Source: Acrocarpospora catenulata (GTDB lineage: Bacteria > Actinomycetota > Actinomycetes > Streptosporangiales > Streptosporangiaceae). Taken from it: a DNA stretch of 61,141 nt. Location: the NCBI RefSeq assembly GCF_018476525.1, contig NZ_JAHCST010000007.1:219096-280236 (forward strand), in the 5' to 3' direction. Below, in pieces: positions 26,322-34,675 of the stretch (its first letter is position 1; each line of letters opens with the position of its first letter). The notes under the pieces are model-generated. The model saw only the letters and a list, made by a program, of their open reading frames with translations, made no database searches and was not told the DNA's origin. The position numbers and the translations under genes are program-made.

Positions 26322-28129
26322 GCCACGACCTCGTCCTCGATCTCGTCCAGTTCCGCCAGTTCCGCGCGCTCGGTCTCTTCCCGCTCGTAGGCGGTGACCA
26401 GGTCCCGGTAACCCGCGCAGCGCCGCAGCAGCTGCTCATGGGTGCCCTGGTCGGCCACGACCCCCTGCTCCAGGTAGACCACCTCGTCGGCGAGGGCGAT
26501 GGTGGCCATCCGGTAGGCCACCACGATCACCGTGGCCGGCTGGTCGCGCAGGCCGACCAGGATGCGCTTCTCCACCTGGGGGTCCACGCTGGAGGTGGCG
26601 TCGTCCAGGATCAGCAGCCGGGGCCGCCGGGCCAGCGCCCTGGCCAGCGCCAGCCGCTGCCGCTGCCCGCCGGAGAGGGTGGCGCCGCGCTCGCCTACAC
26701 GGGTGTCCAGGGCTTCGGGGAGCGCGCTGATGAAGCCGTCGGCCTGGGCCAGCCGGAGGGCGGCCCAGACCTGCTCGTCGGGCAGCCCGGCACCGAGCGT
26801 GATGTTGCCGCGCACCGAGTCGTCGAAGAGGAAGGTGGCCTGCGGCACCAGGGCGACGCTGCCGCTCACCTCGCCGCGCGCCAGCTCCCGCAGGTCCACG
26901 CCGTCGACCAGCACGGCGCCCGCGTCGGGGTCGATCAGCCGGCCCAGCAGCTGGGTGAGCGTGGACTTGCCGGAACCGGTGGGCCCGACCACCGCGACGG
27001 TCCGGCCCGGCTCGGCGGTGAAGGTGACCCCGCGCAGCACCGGCAGCTCGGGGTCGTAACCGTAGGTGACCTCCCGGGCCTCGGCCCTGGCCGGGTCCTG
27101 CCCGGTCAGACGCTCGGCGCCGTACGTCAGGGAGCCGGTGGCGTCCAGCACCTCCTGCACGCGGGTCCAGCCGACGACGCTGCGCGGCAGCTCGGCCAGC
27201 ACCCAGCCGAGCGCCCGGATCGGGAAGGCGAGCAGGGTGAACAGGTACGCCACCTGGATCAGGTCGCCGGAGGTGACCTGGCCGGAGGTTAACCGCATCG
27301 CGCCGACCAGCAGCACGGCCAGCACGCCCAGGGTGGGCAGCGCCTCCAGCAGCGGGTCGAACAGGCCGCGCACCCGGCCCACCGCGATGTTGGCGTCCCG
27401 CAGCTCGTCGGCCCTGGCCTGGAAGCGGACGGTCTCGGCCTCCTCGCGGCCGAGGGTCTTGACCACCAGGGCGCCGTCGAAGCTCTCGTGCGCCACCTCG
27501 CTGACCGAGGCGCGCAGCTCCTGGGCGCGGGTGGCGAGCGGGGAGAGCCGCCGCTGGTAGACGAGGTTCAGCAGGGCGATCGCCGGAAATATCAGGAAAC
27601 CGACGATGGCCAGCATGGGGTCGGTGACCACGATGGCCACCGCCGCCGCGAGCAGCATGATGATCACGCCGACCGCCATCGGGAGCGGGGCCAGCGGGCC
27701 CCAGGCGGCCTCGGCGTCGGAGCTGGCGTTGGAGAGCAGCTGGCCGGTCGGGTGGCGGTGGTGCCAGGAGATCGGCAGCCGCAGGTACTGGCGGGTGACC
27801 GCGCGCCGGGAGTGCGCCTGCATGCGGTACTGCATGATCCCGGCCAGGATGCGGCGGCCCATCACCCCGAGCGCCTTGAGCGCCGCCACGCCGATGATGA
27901 GCAGCCCGGCGGCCGTGAGGGCGCCGCCGGTGGTGGTGCCCTGGCGGAAGGCGGGCAGCACCACGTTCTCGGTGGCCCAGCCCAGCGCCCAGGCCGCGGC
28001 CACGGTCATCACGCCGTAGACGGCGCTGGCCAGCACGGCCACGGTGAAGATGCGCGGCTCGGTCTTGATGGCGACACCGATCACCCGGAACCCCTGGCGC
28101 ATGACTGCGGAAGAAACCTTGGTCGGCAC
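26318..28129 (-). CDS. Heterodimeric ABC exporter, subunit with degenerate catalytic residues
   Basis: A 603-aa half-transporter. Six membrane helices are followed by Walker A GPTGSGKSTLTQ, a canonical signature [15 protein letters not shown], and Walker B LLILDDATSSVDP. There the catalytic Glu is Asp, and the switch-loop His is Tyr (IVVAYRMATI). In known heterodimers this marks the subunit whose own ATP site is non-hydrolytic. The GTG start has AAGGAA 8 nt upstream. It is first in the two-gene operon. Confidence 0.88.
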   Translation of the reverse strand: MPTKVSSAVMRQGFRVIGVAIKTEPRIFTVAVLASAVYGVMTVAAAWALGWATENVVLPAFRQGTTTGGALTAAGLLIIGVAALKALGVMGRRILAGIMQYRMQAHSRRAVTRQYLRLPISWHHRHPTGQLLSNASSDAEAAWGPLAPLPMAVGVIIMLLAAAVAIVVTDPMLAIVGFLIFPAIALLNLVYQRRLSPLATRAQELRASVSEVAHESFDGALVVKTLGREEAETVRFQARADELRDANIAVGRVRGLFDPLLEALPTLGVLAVLLVGAMRLTSGQVTSGDLIQVAYLFTLLAFPIRALGWVLAELPRSVVGWTRVQEVLDATGSLTYGAERLTGQDPARAEAREVTYGYDPELPVLRGVTFTAEPGRTVAVVGPTGSGKSTLTQLLGRLIDPDAGAVLVDGVDLRELARGEVSGSVALVPQATFLFDDSVRGNITLGAGLPDEQVWAALRLAQADGFISALPEALDTRVGERGATLSGGQRQRLALARALARRPRLLILDDATSSVDPQVEKRILVGLRDQPATVIVVAYRMATIALADEVVYLEQGVVADQGTHEQLLRRCAGYRDLVTAYEREETERAELAELDEIEDEVVA

Positions 28130-28345
28130 GCGGGGTTCCTTTCGGTTGCTTCGGTTGTGGCTCCGTTACAGCAGAGCTTCCGAGAGATGACAGTACATAA
28201 GGGGACAGACATCCTGGATCAGCCCATAGGCTGACAGGTCGCTTGCTAGTGGTCAGCCGCTGGTCCTAGGCACGTGAAATCTTTCCGGAGCGGCAGGTTA
28301 TTCCCGCTCGCGCCCTGCTCTCGGTCCCGATCTAGTCTGGGTGCC
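28130..28345. promoter_or_regulatory. Divergent spacer between ABC exporter and TIGR03085-like gene
   Basis: A 216-nt gap. On the plus strand TAGTCT (28333-28338) lies 7 nt before the GTG at 28346, a likely leaderless -10. I see no other clear repeat or ORF here. Confidence 0.4.
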
Positions 28346-28983
28346 GTGACCCACGCCCGCGCGGAACGCGCCGCGCTCAGCGACCTGCTCGACCGGCTCG
28401 GTCCGGACGCGCCCACCCTGTGCACGGGTGGACGACGGCCGATCTGGCCGCCCACCTGGTGCTCCGGGAACGGCGCATCGATGCCGCCGCCGGAATCTCG
28501 GTAAAATTCCTCGGGCCCTACACCCGGACCGTGCAGACCGATCTCAAGTCCGGCACGCCCTATCCGAAGCTGGTGGACATGGTCCGCACCGGGCCGCCCC
28601 GCTGGACGCCGTACGGTCTGGTGCCCGGGCTGGACTCCCTCGTCAACACCATCGAGTTCCTGGTCCACCACGAGGACGTGCGCCGCGCCCAGCCCGGCTG
28701 GGAGCCCCGCGCGCTCCCCGCCGACCTGGACGACCTGATCTGGCGGCGCCTCAAGGCCGGCGGCCGGTTCTTCTTCCGCAAGTCCCCCGTCGGGGTGGTG
28801 CTCCGCCGCGCCGACACCCCGGACAAGGCGGGCGCCAAGATGGCCGACCCGGCCGTGGTGGTGACCGGCGCGCCCCTGGAACTCCTGCTGTTCGCCTTCG
28901 GCCGCCAGTCCCACGCCAGGGTCGCCATGGACGGCCCCGACGACGCCGTGAGCCGTCTCATGGCCGCCCCGCTGGGGGCGTGA
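28346..28983 (+). pseudogene. Frameshifted TIGR03085-like (DinB/maleylpyruvate isomerase-type) protein
   Basis: The gene starts at the GTG (28346) as THARAERAALSDLLDRLGPD and then APTLCTG. It loses the frame at about 28427-28431, where one base is missing (family sequence expects LC-x-GWTTADLAAHLV). The rest continues in another frame: WTTADLAAHLVLRERR, the HHED motif in EFLVHHEDVRRAQPGW, and GAPLELLLFAFGR near the end. With one base restored it would be about 212 aa and full length. Family members are small helical metal-binding proteins related to mycothiol-dependent enzymes; the exact role is unknown. Either a recent mutation or a sequencing error in a G-rich run. Confidence 0.8.
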
Positions 28984-29000
28984 GGCCCCAGCGATCAGCC

Positions 29001-29234
29001 TCAGTGACCGGGCCGGTCCAGTTCGTCGGTGAGGCGCTCCACCTCGGTGCGGATCCGGCGGAGCACCTCCCGGGCTGACTGGTCCTGCACGGCGTGGATG
29101 TCGGCGGTCAGCTGGGAGGAGAGTTCCTTCAGGTTCCTGGCCAGGACGGCGGCCTCGACCGTACCGGGGCCGAGGGCCAGCACGGGGCGGAGCGCCTCGG
29201 CGAGGCGGGCGGGGGAATCCACGCTGGGGTCCAT
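29001..29234 (-). CDS. Small helical hypothetical protein
   Basis: A 77-aa protein of unknown function, with no membrane segment, predicted to be mainly alpha-helical (LTADIHAVQDQSAREVLRRI, RTEVERLTDELDRP). The ATG at 29234 has GAGGAG about 11 nt upstream; a GTG 4 codons earlier would sit directly on that site. Codon usage is typical of the neighbourhood. It is convergent with the frameshifted gene. Confidence 0.55.
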   Translation of the reverse strand: MDPSVDSPARLAEALRPVLALGPGTVEAAVLARNLKELSSQLTADIHAVQDQSAREVLRRIRTEVERLTDELDRPGH

Positions 29235-29461
29235 GAGCGTGCGCACTCCTCAGGATCGTCTCGGCACATCGCGGGATGAACAATTCATCACGCCACCCTG
29301 CGGCAGGGGAGCCGGGCAGATCTCATCGGGTGATGGAATCCGGCGAAGTTTTCGTGGTTACGGACAAGGTTGCGGACATCCGGACTTATCCCCAATTCGC
29401 GTACGGTACCCACCGAAATGGGGCAGCATGAGGGGCAGCGCATCACGGTTGGAGCCCCGCC
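29235..29461 (+). promoter_or_regulatory. Upstream region of the micro-protein genes with 12-bp tandem repeat
   Basis: The plus strand carries two adjacent 12-bp repeats, GGTTACGGACAA (29356-29367) and GGTTGCGGACAT (29368-29379), followed by CCGGAC. Downstream is a weak -10-like TACGGT (29402-29407). Direct repeats of this size are typical operator half-sites, but no regulator is identified. Confidence 0.3.
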
Positions 29462-29626
29462 TTGAACGTCAAGAAGCTGTTAACGTACGCGATCATCGCT
29501 TTTGTGATCTTCTATTTGTTCACCCAGCCGACCGGTGCGGCGTCGGCGGTCCGCGGGGTTCTGGACGGAATCGGGGCCGGAGCGGAGTCGCTATCACGGT
29601 TCTTCACATCACTGTTCGCTGGTTAG
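29462..29626 (+). CDS. Micro-protein 1: single-helix membrane protein
   Basis: A 54-aa protein starting at TTG, with GGAG 7 nt upstream. It has a short basic head (MNVKKLLTYA), one membrane helix (IIAFVIFYLFTQP) and a small helical tail outside or at the surface (AVRGVLDGIGAGAESLSRF). It is a close paralogue of the next gene: VKK-LTYA, FYL-TQP, AVRGV-D and FFT are shared in order. Function unknown. The duplication with the sequence kept argues that it is a real gene. Confidence 0.75.
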   Translation: MNVKKLLTYAIIAFVIFYLFTQPTGAASAVRGVLDGIGAGAESLSRFFTSLFAG

Positions 29627-29695
29627 CGGCGGCGGTTACTCTGAGACGCCGGTGAGTCGGGGGGGCCGGAAGGTCCTCCTTGCTTCGCGGCTAGT

Positions 29696-29701
29696 TATGA
29701 T
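29696..29701 (+). promoter_or_regulatory. -10 element before micro-protein 2
   Basis: TATGAT (29696-29701) matches the -10 consensus at five of six positions and lies about 55 nt before the ATG. The -35 is not obvious. Confidence 0.35.
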
Positions 29702-29755
29702 CATTCGGGTTGCCGGGTACATAGCAGCGGGAAACTGACCGCAGGAGGCCCCCTG

Positions 29756-29917
29756 ATGCAGGTCAAGAAGGTGCTCACGTATGCGGGTATCGCGTTCGTG
29801 GTCTTCTACCTCTACACGCAGCCGTCCGCCGCGGCTGCGGCCGTGCGTGGCGTGTTCGACAGCGTGAACACCGGCGCCACGCAGTTGGCGACCTTCTTCA
29901 CGCAGGTTCTGCGGTGA
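29756..29917 (+). CDS. Micro-protein 2: single-helix membrane protein
   Basis: A 53-aa paralogue of the preceding gene: MQVKKVLTYAGIAFVVFYLY, then TQPSAAAAAVRGVFDSVN and a tail ending FFTQVLR. The ATG has an ideal AGGAGG 7 nt upstream. One transmembrane helix with a positively charged N-terminus suggests an N-in topology. Function unknown. Confidence 0.8.
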   Translation: MQVKKVLTYAGIAFVVFYLYTQPSAAAAAVRGVFDSVNTGATQLATFFTQVLR

Positions 29918-29975
29918 TCTGACCGGCCCGTGAGCCAGTCTCCCGGGCCGATCCGCTGACACCTCACCATCGCCG

Positions 29976-30057
29976 ACCTCCCGATCGTTGCTCGCCCGTC
30001 CCCGGCCTCGACCGCGCTCGAAGGCGTGCGCGGGTGAGCTGCAACTGATCGGGAGGT
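29976..30057 (+). promoter_or_regulatory. Long hairpin sequestering the ribosome binding site of the quinone oxidoreductase gene
   Basis: ACCTCCCGATCGTTGC (29976-29991) pairs with GCAACTGATCGGGAGGT (30041-30057), with one bulged T. Pairing continues inward (TCGCCCG with CGGGTGA), giving about 23 base pairs with small bulges. The 3' arm contains the Shine-Dalgarno GGGAGG of the gene starting at 30063, and the 5' arm contains its exact complement CCTCCC. If this is transcribed, the folded leader would hide the ribosome binding site. A fossil inverted-repeat element is the alternative. Confidence 0.55.
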
Positions 30058-30062
30058 GCGTT

Positions 30063-31022
30063 GTGCGCGCGGTATGGATACACGAGTTCGGCGATCCGGA
30101 CGTGCTGGTGGTCGCCGACACCCCGGAACCGTCGCCGGGCCCGGGCCAGGTCGTGGTCGAGGTGGAATTCGCCAACCTCACCTTCGTGGAGACCCAGGTC
30201 CGCGCGGGGACCGGCCCGTTCCGCCCGGCGCTGCCCACGATCCTCGGCAACGGCGTCGGCGGCGTGGTCGCCTCGGCCGGCTCGGGGGTCGATCCGGGCC
30301 TGGTCGGCCGGCGGGTGGTCACCTCCACCGGCGGCTCCGGCGGGTACGCCGAGCGGGTGGCCGTGGCCGCGGCGGGGCTGTTCACCGTACCGGAGGGTCT
30401 GGCGCTGGACGCGGCGGTGGCGCTGCTCGCCGACGGCAGGACCGCGACCCTGATGCTGCGGGCGGGCGCGCCCGCCCCGGGTGAGCGGGTGCTGGTGGAG
30501 GCCGCGGCCGGCGGGGTGGGTTCCCTGCTGGTGCAGCTGGCGGTGGCCGCCGGAGCCCGGGTGATCGGGGCGGCGGGCGGCGACCTCAAGATGGCGGTGG
30601 CCGCGGAGCTGGGCGCCGAGACGGTCGTGGACTACCGCGACCCCGCCTGGCCCGAGCTGGTGCGCAAGGCCGCCGGCGGCGTGGACGTGGTCCTCGACGG
30701 TGTGGGCGGTGCCGTCGCCGGCGCCGCCTTCGAACTGCTCGATCCCGGCGGCCGGATGGTCAGCTTCGGGCTGGCCAGCGGCGAGTGGGCGAAGATCCCG
30801 CCGGAGCGCGCGGCGGAGCGCCGGGTCACCCTGGTCCGGCCCAGCCCCACGCCCGAGGAGTTGCGCGCCGCCACCGAGCAGGCCCTGGCCGCGGGCGCGG
30901 CGGGGCGGCTGCGGCCGCTGATCGGCCAGATGTTCCCGCTGGAGCAGGCCGCCGAGGCGCACCGGGCCATGGCCGCCCGTGGCACGCTCGGCAAGACCCT
31001 GCTGCGGGTCAGGGACAGCTAG
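30063..31022 (+). CDS. Zinc-free MDR quinone oxidoreductase family protein
   Basis: A 319-aa NADPH-dependent enone/quinone reductase of the medium-chain dehydrogenase superfamily. The GroES-like N-terminal part (VRAVWIHEFGDPDVL, GNGVGGVVASAG) precedes a Rossmann domain with EAAAGGVGSLLVQLA and GARVIGAAGG. No catalytic or structural zinc cysteines are present. The GTG at 30063 is chosen because GGGAGG lies 6 nt upstream. It is convergent with marR, which is one base away, and it may belong to the same redox or electrophile response as doxX-marR (inference). Confidence 0.88.
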   Translation: MRAVWIHEFGDPDVLVVADTPEPSPGPGQVVVEVEFANLTFVETQVRAGTGPFRPALPTILGNGVGGVVASAGSGVDPGLVGRRVVTSTGGSGGYAERVAVAAAGLFTVPEGLALDAAVALLADGRTATLMLRAGAPAPGERVLVEAAAGGVGSLLVQLAVAAGARVIGAAGGDLKMAVAAELGAETVVDYRDPAWPELVRKAAGGVDVVLDGVGGAVAGAAFELLDPGGRMVSFGLASGEWAKIPPERAAERRVTLVRPSPTPEELRAATEQALAAGAAGRLRPLIGQMFPLEQAAEAHRAMAARGTLGKTLLRVRDS

Positions 31023-31023
31023 G

Positions 31024-31521
31024 TCAGGGACAGCCAGGTGGGGGACAGTCGGGCGCGGGACGGTCGATAGGGCCGCAGGAGCCCAGCCCGCCGATGACGG
31101 CGGTGAGGGCGTCGGCCAGCGCCTCGGTCTGGGCCGGGGTGAGGTTGTCGAAGACCAGGCGGCGGACGTCCTCCACATGGCCGGGGGCGATGCTCTCGAC
31201 CAGGGCGCGCCCGGCGGGGGAGATCTCGGCGACGGTGACCCGGCCGTCCTCGGGGCTGGGGCTGAGCAGGACCAGGCCGCGGTCGCGGAGCTTGTTCATG
31301 CGGTGGCTGAGGCGGCTCTGCGACATGGTGAGCATGGCGGCCAGCTCGCTCAGCCGGTAGGAGCGGTCGCTCAGCGCGGCGAGCAGGCCGTACTCGATGT
31401 GCACCAGGCCGTGGCGGCGGTGGGCGCGCTCCAGTTCGGGGAGGGCGAGCATGGCGAAGCCGATGAGGCCCTGCCATGCCCGCTGTTCGGTTTCGTCCAG
31501 CCATCCGCCCCGTGGTTCCAC
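31024..31521 (-). CDS. MarR-family transcriptional regulator
   Basis: A 165-aa winged-helix regulator. The recognition region is LSELAAMLTMSQSRLSHRMN followed by KLRDRGLVLLSPSPEDGR (wing). The dimerisation helices flank it (N-terminal DETEQRAWQGLIGFAMLAL). The GTG start follows the doxX stop by one base, so the two genes are coupled. The double palindrome upstream of doxX is its probable binding site, which makes it autoregulatory. Confidence 0.9.
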   Translation of the reverse strand: MEPRGGWLDETEQRAWQGLIGFAMLALPELERAHRRHGLVHIEYGLLAALSDRSYRLSELAAMLTMSQSRLSHRMNKLRDRGLVLLSPSPEDGRVTVAEISPAGRALVESIAPGHVEDVRRLVFDNLTPAQTEALADALTAVIGGLGSCGPIDRPAPDCPPPGCP

Positions 31522-31522
31522 A

Positions 31523-31894
31523 TCAGAAAGCGTACGGACCGAACCTCCCCCATGCGACGACGGCGGCCAGGGCCAGCAGCACGACGTTGACGACGATGAC
31601 CGAGGACTCCTTGCGGCGCAGGTGGGTGAGGATGGCGCCGGCCATGACGAGCACCAGGCCGGTGGCGGCCAGCGGGGTGAGCACGGGGGCGATGCCGGTC
31701 ACGGCGGGGAGGATGAGGCCGAGGGCGGCCAGGAACTCCAGTGCGCCGATGCCCTTGATCTGGGTGGCGGAGAAGTCCTCCGTCCAGGGCATGGCGGCCT
31801 TGAGCTGGTCTTTGGGCCGGGTGGTCTTGATGATGCCGGCCCCGGCGAAGGCCACGGCGAGCAGGCCTTGCAGGACCCAGAGGACAACGTTCAT
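31523..31894 (-). CDS. DoxX family membrane protein
   Basis: A 123-aa protein with four membrane helices (VLWVLQGLLAVAFAGAGIIK, IGALEFLAALGLILPAVTG, LVLVMAGAILTHLRR, VVLLALAAVVAWGRFGPY). DoxX-like proteins are linked to thiol or quinone redox stress. The ATG has AAGGAG 6 nt upstream. First gene of doxX-marR. Confidence 0.88.
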   Translation of the reverse strand: MNVVLWVLQGLLAVAFAGAGIIKTTRPKDQLKAAMPWTEDFSATQIKGIGALEFLAALGLILPAVTGIAPVLTPLAATGLVLVMAGAILTHLRRKESSVIVVNVVLLALAAVVAWGRFGPYAF

Positions 31895-31911
31895 CGGTAC
31901 TCCTTGGGGGA

Positions 31912-31956
31912 AACTTGATGCTTCAAGCTATCGGACCTTACTTGAAGCATCAAGTT
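31912..31956 (-). promoter_or_regulatory. doxX-marR promoter with two MarR-type operators
   Basis: Perfect 16-bp inverted arms AACTTGATGCTTCAAG (31912-31927) and CTTGAAGCATCAAGTT (31941-31956), separated by 13 nt. Each arm is itself a near-palindrome of the form CTTGAWGCWTCAAG, a normal MarR box. On the minus strand the -35 TTGATG (31948-31953) and the -10 TAGCTT (31925-31930), 17 nt apart, lie inside the two boxes. Binding of MarR to either would block the promoter. Confidence 0.75.
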
Positions 31957-32101
31957 CCCGGCCCATGGCATCACGATGAGTAACCATCCTGTGACACCGG
32001 CCGAAATGGACTTACCTCACAAAGAGGAAATTAATGGTGTTACTCCATTCGGCCGAGGGTGCAAGTCGCCAGAAAGCAAGAGGAAAAACATTCGTCTTGT
32101 A

Positions 32102-32131
32102 ATGACAGACTTAACAATTCGCCGATAACAT
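32102..32131 (+). promoter_or_regulatory. Promoter of the GOLPH3-like gene (leaderless)
   Basis: -35 ATGACA (32102-32107, five of six matches to TTGACA), an 18-nt spacer, and -10 TAACAT (32126-32131). The GTG at 32140 follows 8 nt after the -10. The segment is clearly less GC-rich than the coding sequence downstream, which supports a promoter rather than an N-terminal coding extension. Confidence 0.6.
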
Positions 32132-32139
32132 CACCGAAC

Positions 32140-32781
32140 GTGGCTGAAGGTGATCTTCCAGCACTAAGTCTGGCCGACGACCTCTACTTCGTCATGCATG
32201 ACGACGTGTCAGGGCGAATGCGGCTCCATCCCCGGCTGACCGGTCTCGGACTGGCCGCCGCGGTGCTCGGTGAGCTGATGCTGACCGGGCGCGTCACCGT
32301 CCGGCTGGTCCCGGGTCAGGTCCAACTCGCCGTGGTCGACCCGGCGCCGACCGGTGACGCGCCCACCCAGTACGCCCTGGACCACCTGGTCGCCGAGCCC
32401 ACCCACCCGGTCGGCACCTGGCTGCTCTTCCTGGCCAGAACCGCGCACGCCGACGTGGCGGCCAGGATGACCGAGGCCGGCCTGCTCCGGCCCGCGGCCA
32501 AACGCCTGCTGGGATCGACCGCCCAGGCCCCGGTGGAGGCCAACAAGGCGGCCTGGCCGGTGGGACGGCTCAATCTGGCCATCGAGCGCCGCCAGCCGCT
32601 GCGCATGCAGGACGGCGTGCTCTTCGGCCTGCTGGTCGCCACCGGCGGCTCGCGGCTGGTGCTCTGGGACCAGAGCCCCCAGTACCTGCGCGAGTCCATC
32701 GCCGCCCTGCCCGCCACGCTGCGGGAGCTGATCGCCCAGACCGAGGCCGCCGTGGGCGGTGCGGTGATCAGCCGCCGCTGA
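32140..32781 (+). CDS. GPP34 / GOLPH3-like phosphoprotein
   Basis: A 213-aa homologue of the eukaryotic Golgi PI4P-binding protein GOLPH3, a family widespread in actinobacteria, where its role is not settled. Seen: LSLADDLYFVMHDDVSG, then LGLAAAVLGELMLTGRV, and WDQSPQYLRESIAALPATLR near the end. I chose the GTG at 32140 over the in-frame GTG at 32059: the family starts just before the ADDL motif, and the intervening sequence looks like a promoter. Mostly helical; no membrane segment. Confidence 0.8.
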   Translation: MAEGDLPALSLADDLYFVMHDDVSGRMRLHPRLTGLGLAAAVLGELMLTGRVTVRLVPGQVQLAVVDPAPTGDAPTQYALDHLVAEPTHPVGTWLLFLARTAHADVAARMTEAGLLRPAAKRLLGSTAQAPVEANKAAWPVGRLNLAIERRQPLRMQDGVLFGLLVATGGSRLVLWDQSPQYLRESIAALPATLRELIAQTEAAVGGAVISRR

Positions 32782-32792
32782 ATCTTTCAGCG
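32776..32792. terminator. Bidirectional hairpin between GOLPH3-like gene and hisF
   Basis: CGCTGAA (32776-32782) and TTCAGCG (32786-32792) are perfect 7-bp arms around a 3-nt loop. They overlap the stop codon of the plus-strand gene and lie just beyond the hisF stop, so the hairpin can terminate both convergent units. Confidence 0.55.
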
Positions 32793-32799
32793 AATTCGT

Positions 32800-33566
<767 letters not shown>

Positions 33567-33570
<4 letters not shown>

Positions 33571-33953
33571 GGCCGGTACGCCTCTATTTCGACCTCGACC
33601 AGCATGCGCGGGTCGACCAGGCCGGCCACCTGGACGCTGGTGCAGGCCGGGCGCACCTCGCGGAAGATGTGGCCGTGCGCGTTGCCGACCGCGTCGAAGT
33701 CGGCCTCGTTGACCACGTAGAGCCGGGTGCGGACCACGTCGTCGCGGGAGGCGCCGGCCTTGGCCAGCGCGTCCAGGGCCACCCCGAAGGCGGTGATGGC
33801 CTGCTGGTAGGCGTCGCCGATGTGCTGGAGCTCGCCGCCGACCACGGCGGTGCAGCCGGAGACCAGCACGTGCGGTCCGGCGATGACGGCGCGCGAGTAG
33901 CCGTAGCGGTCCTCCCAGGGGCCGCCGGAGGCGATGCGGGTGGCGGGGATCAT
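33567..33953 (-). CDS. RidA (YjgF/YER057c/UK114) family protein
   Basis: A 128-aa enamine/imine deaminase family protein that clears reactive 2-aminoacrylate-type intermediates or related compounds. Typical stretches: [59 protein letters not shown] (with the Arg and Glu of the active site). It overlaps hisA and hisF by 4 nt at each end, so it is translated as part of the his operon. The same position is occupied by a RidA gene in Streptomyces. Confidence 0.88.
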
Positions 33954-34672
33954 GCGCGCACCGCCTTCAGCGCGTCCTGGAGGGTGAACTGCTCGGCGTA
34001 CAGGGCCTTGCCCACGATGGCGCCCTCGACGCCGTCGGGGACCAGGGTGGCCAGGGCGCGCAGGTCGTCCAGCGAGGAGACGCCGCCGCTGGCGATCACC
34101 GGCCGGTCGGTGCGGGCGCAGACCTGGCGGAGCAGGTCCAGGTTGGGGCCGCGCAACGTGCCGTCCTTGGTGACGTCGGTGACCACGTAGCGGGGGCAGC
34201 CGTCGGCCTCCAGCCGGTCGAGCACCTCCCACAGGTCGCCGCCCTCCTCGGTCCAGCCGCGGGCGGCCAGCGTGCTGCCGCGCACGTCCAGGCCGACCGC
34301 GATCCGGTCGCCGTGCTCAGCGATGATCTTGGCGCACCAGGCCGGGTTCTCCAGCGCGGCGGTGCCGATGTTGACCCGGCGGCAGCCGGTGGCCAGCGCC
34401 GCGGCCAGCGAGGCGTCGTCCCGGATACCGCCGGAGAGCTCCACCCGCACGTCCAGCTTGCCGACCACCTCGGCCAGCAACTCCCGGTTGCTCCCCCGGC
34501 CGAAGGCGGCGTCCAGGTCCACCAGGTGGATCCACTCGGCCCCGGCCTCCTGCCAGGCCAGGGCGGCGGCGAGCGGGTCGCCGTAGGAGGTCTCCGAACC
34601 CGCCTCTCCCTGGACCAGGCGGACGGCCTGGCCGTCCGCCACGTCCACCGCGGGTAGCAACACCAGGGACAT
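33950..34672 (-). CDS. priA: Phosphoribosyl isomerase A (HisA, probably also TrpF)
   Basis: A 240-aa TIM barrel that isomerises ProFAR to PRFAR. In actinobacteria lacking trpF the same enzyme (PriA) also isomerises PRA for tryptophan synthesis; no trpF is seen in this window. The catalytic aspartates are Asp10 ([15 protein letters not shown]) and the one in [15 protein letters not shown]. Phosphate sites are [12 protein letters not shown] and [11 protein letters not shown]. It starts 3 nt after the 112-aa gene. Confidence 0.93.
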   Translation of the reverse strand: MSLVLLPAVDVADGQAVRLVQGEAGSETSYGDPLAAALAWQEAGAEWIHLVDLDAAFGRGSNRELLAEVVGKLDVRVELSGGIRDDASLAAALATGCRRVNIGTAALENPAWCAKIIAEHGDRIAVGLDVRGSTLAARGWTEEGGDLWEVLDRLEADGCPRYVVTDVTKDGTLRGPNLDLLRQVCARTDRPVIASGGVSSLDDLRALATLVPDGVEGAIVGKALYAEQFTLQDALKAVRA

Positions 34673-34675
34673 CGT

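Noticed and set aside
32059-32139. 27-residue N-terminal extension of the GOLPH3-like protein
   Set aside because: The segment has low GC at third positions, lacks family similarity and contains a good promoter; the GTG at 32140 is a better start.
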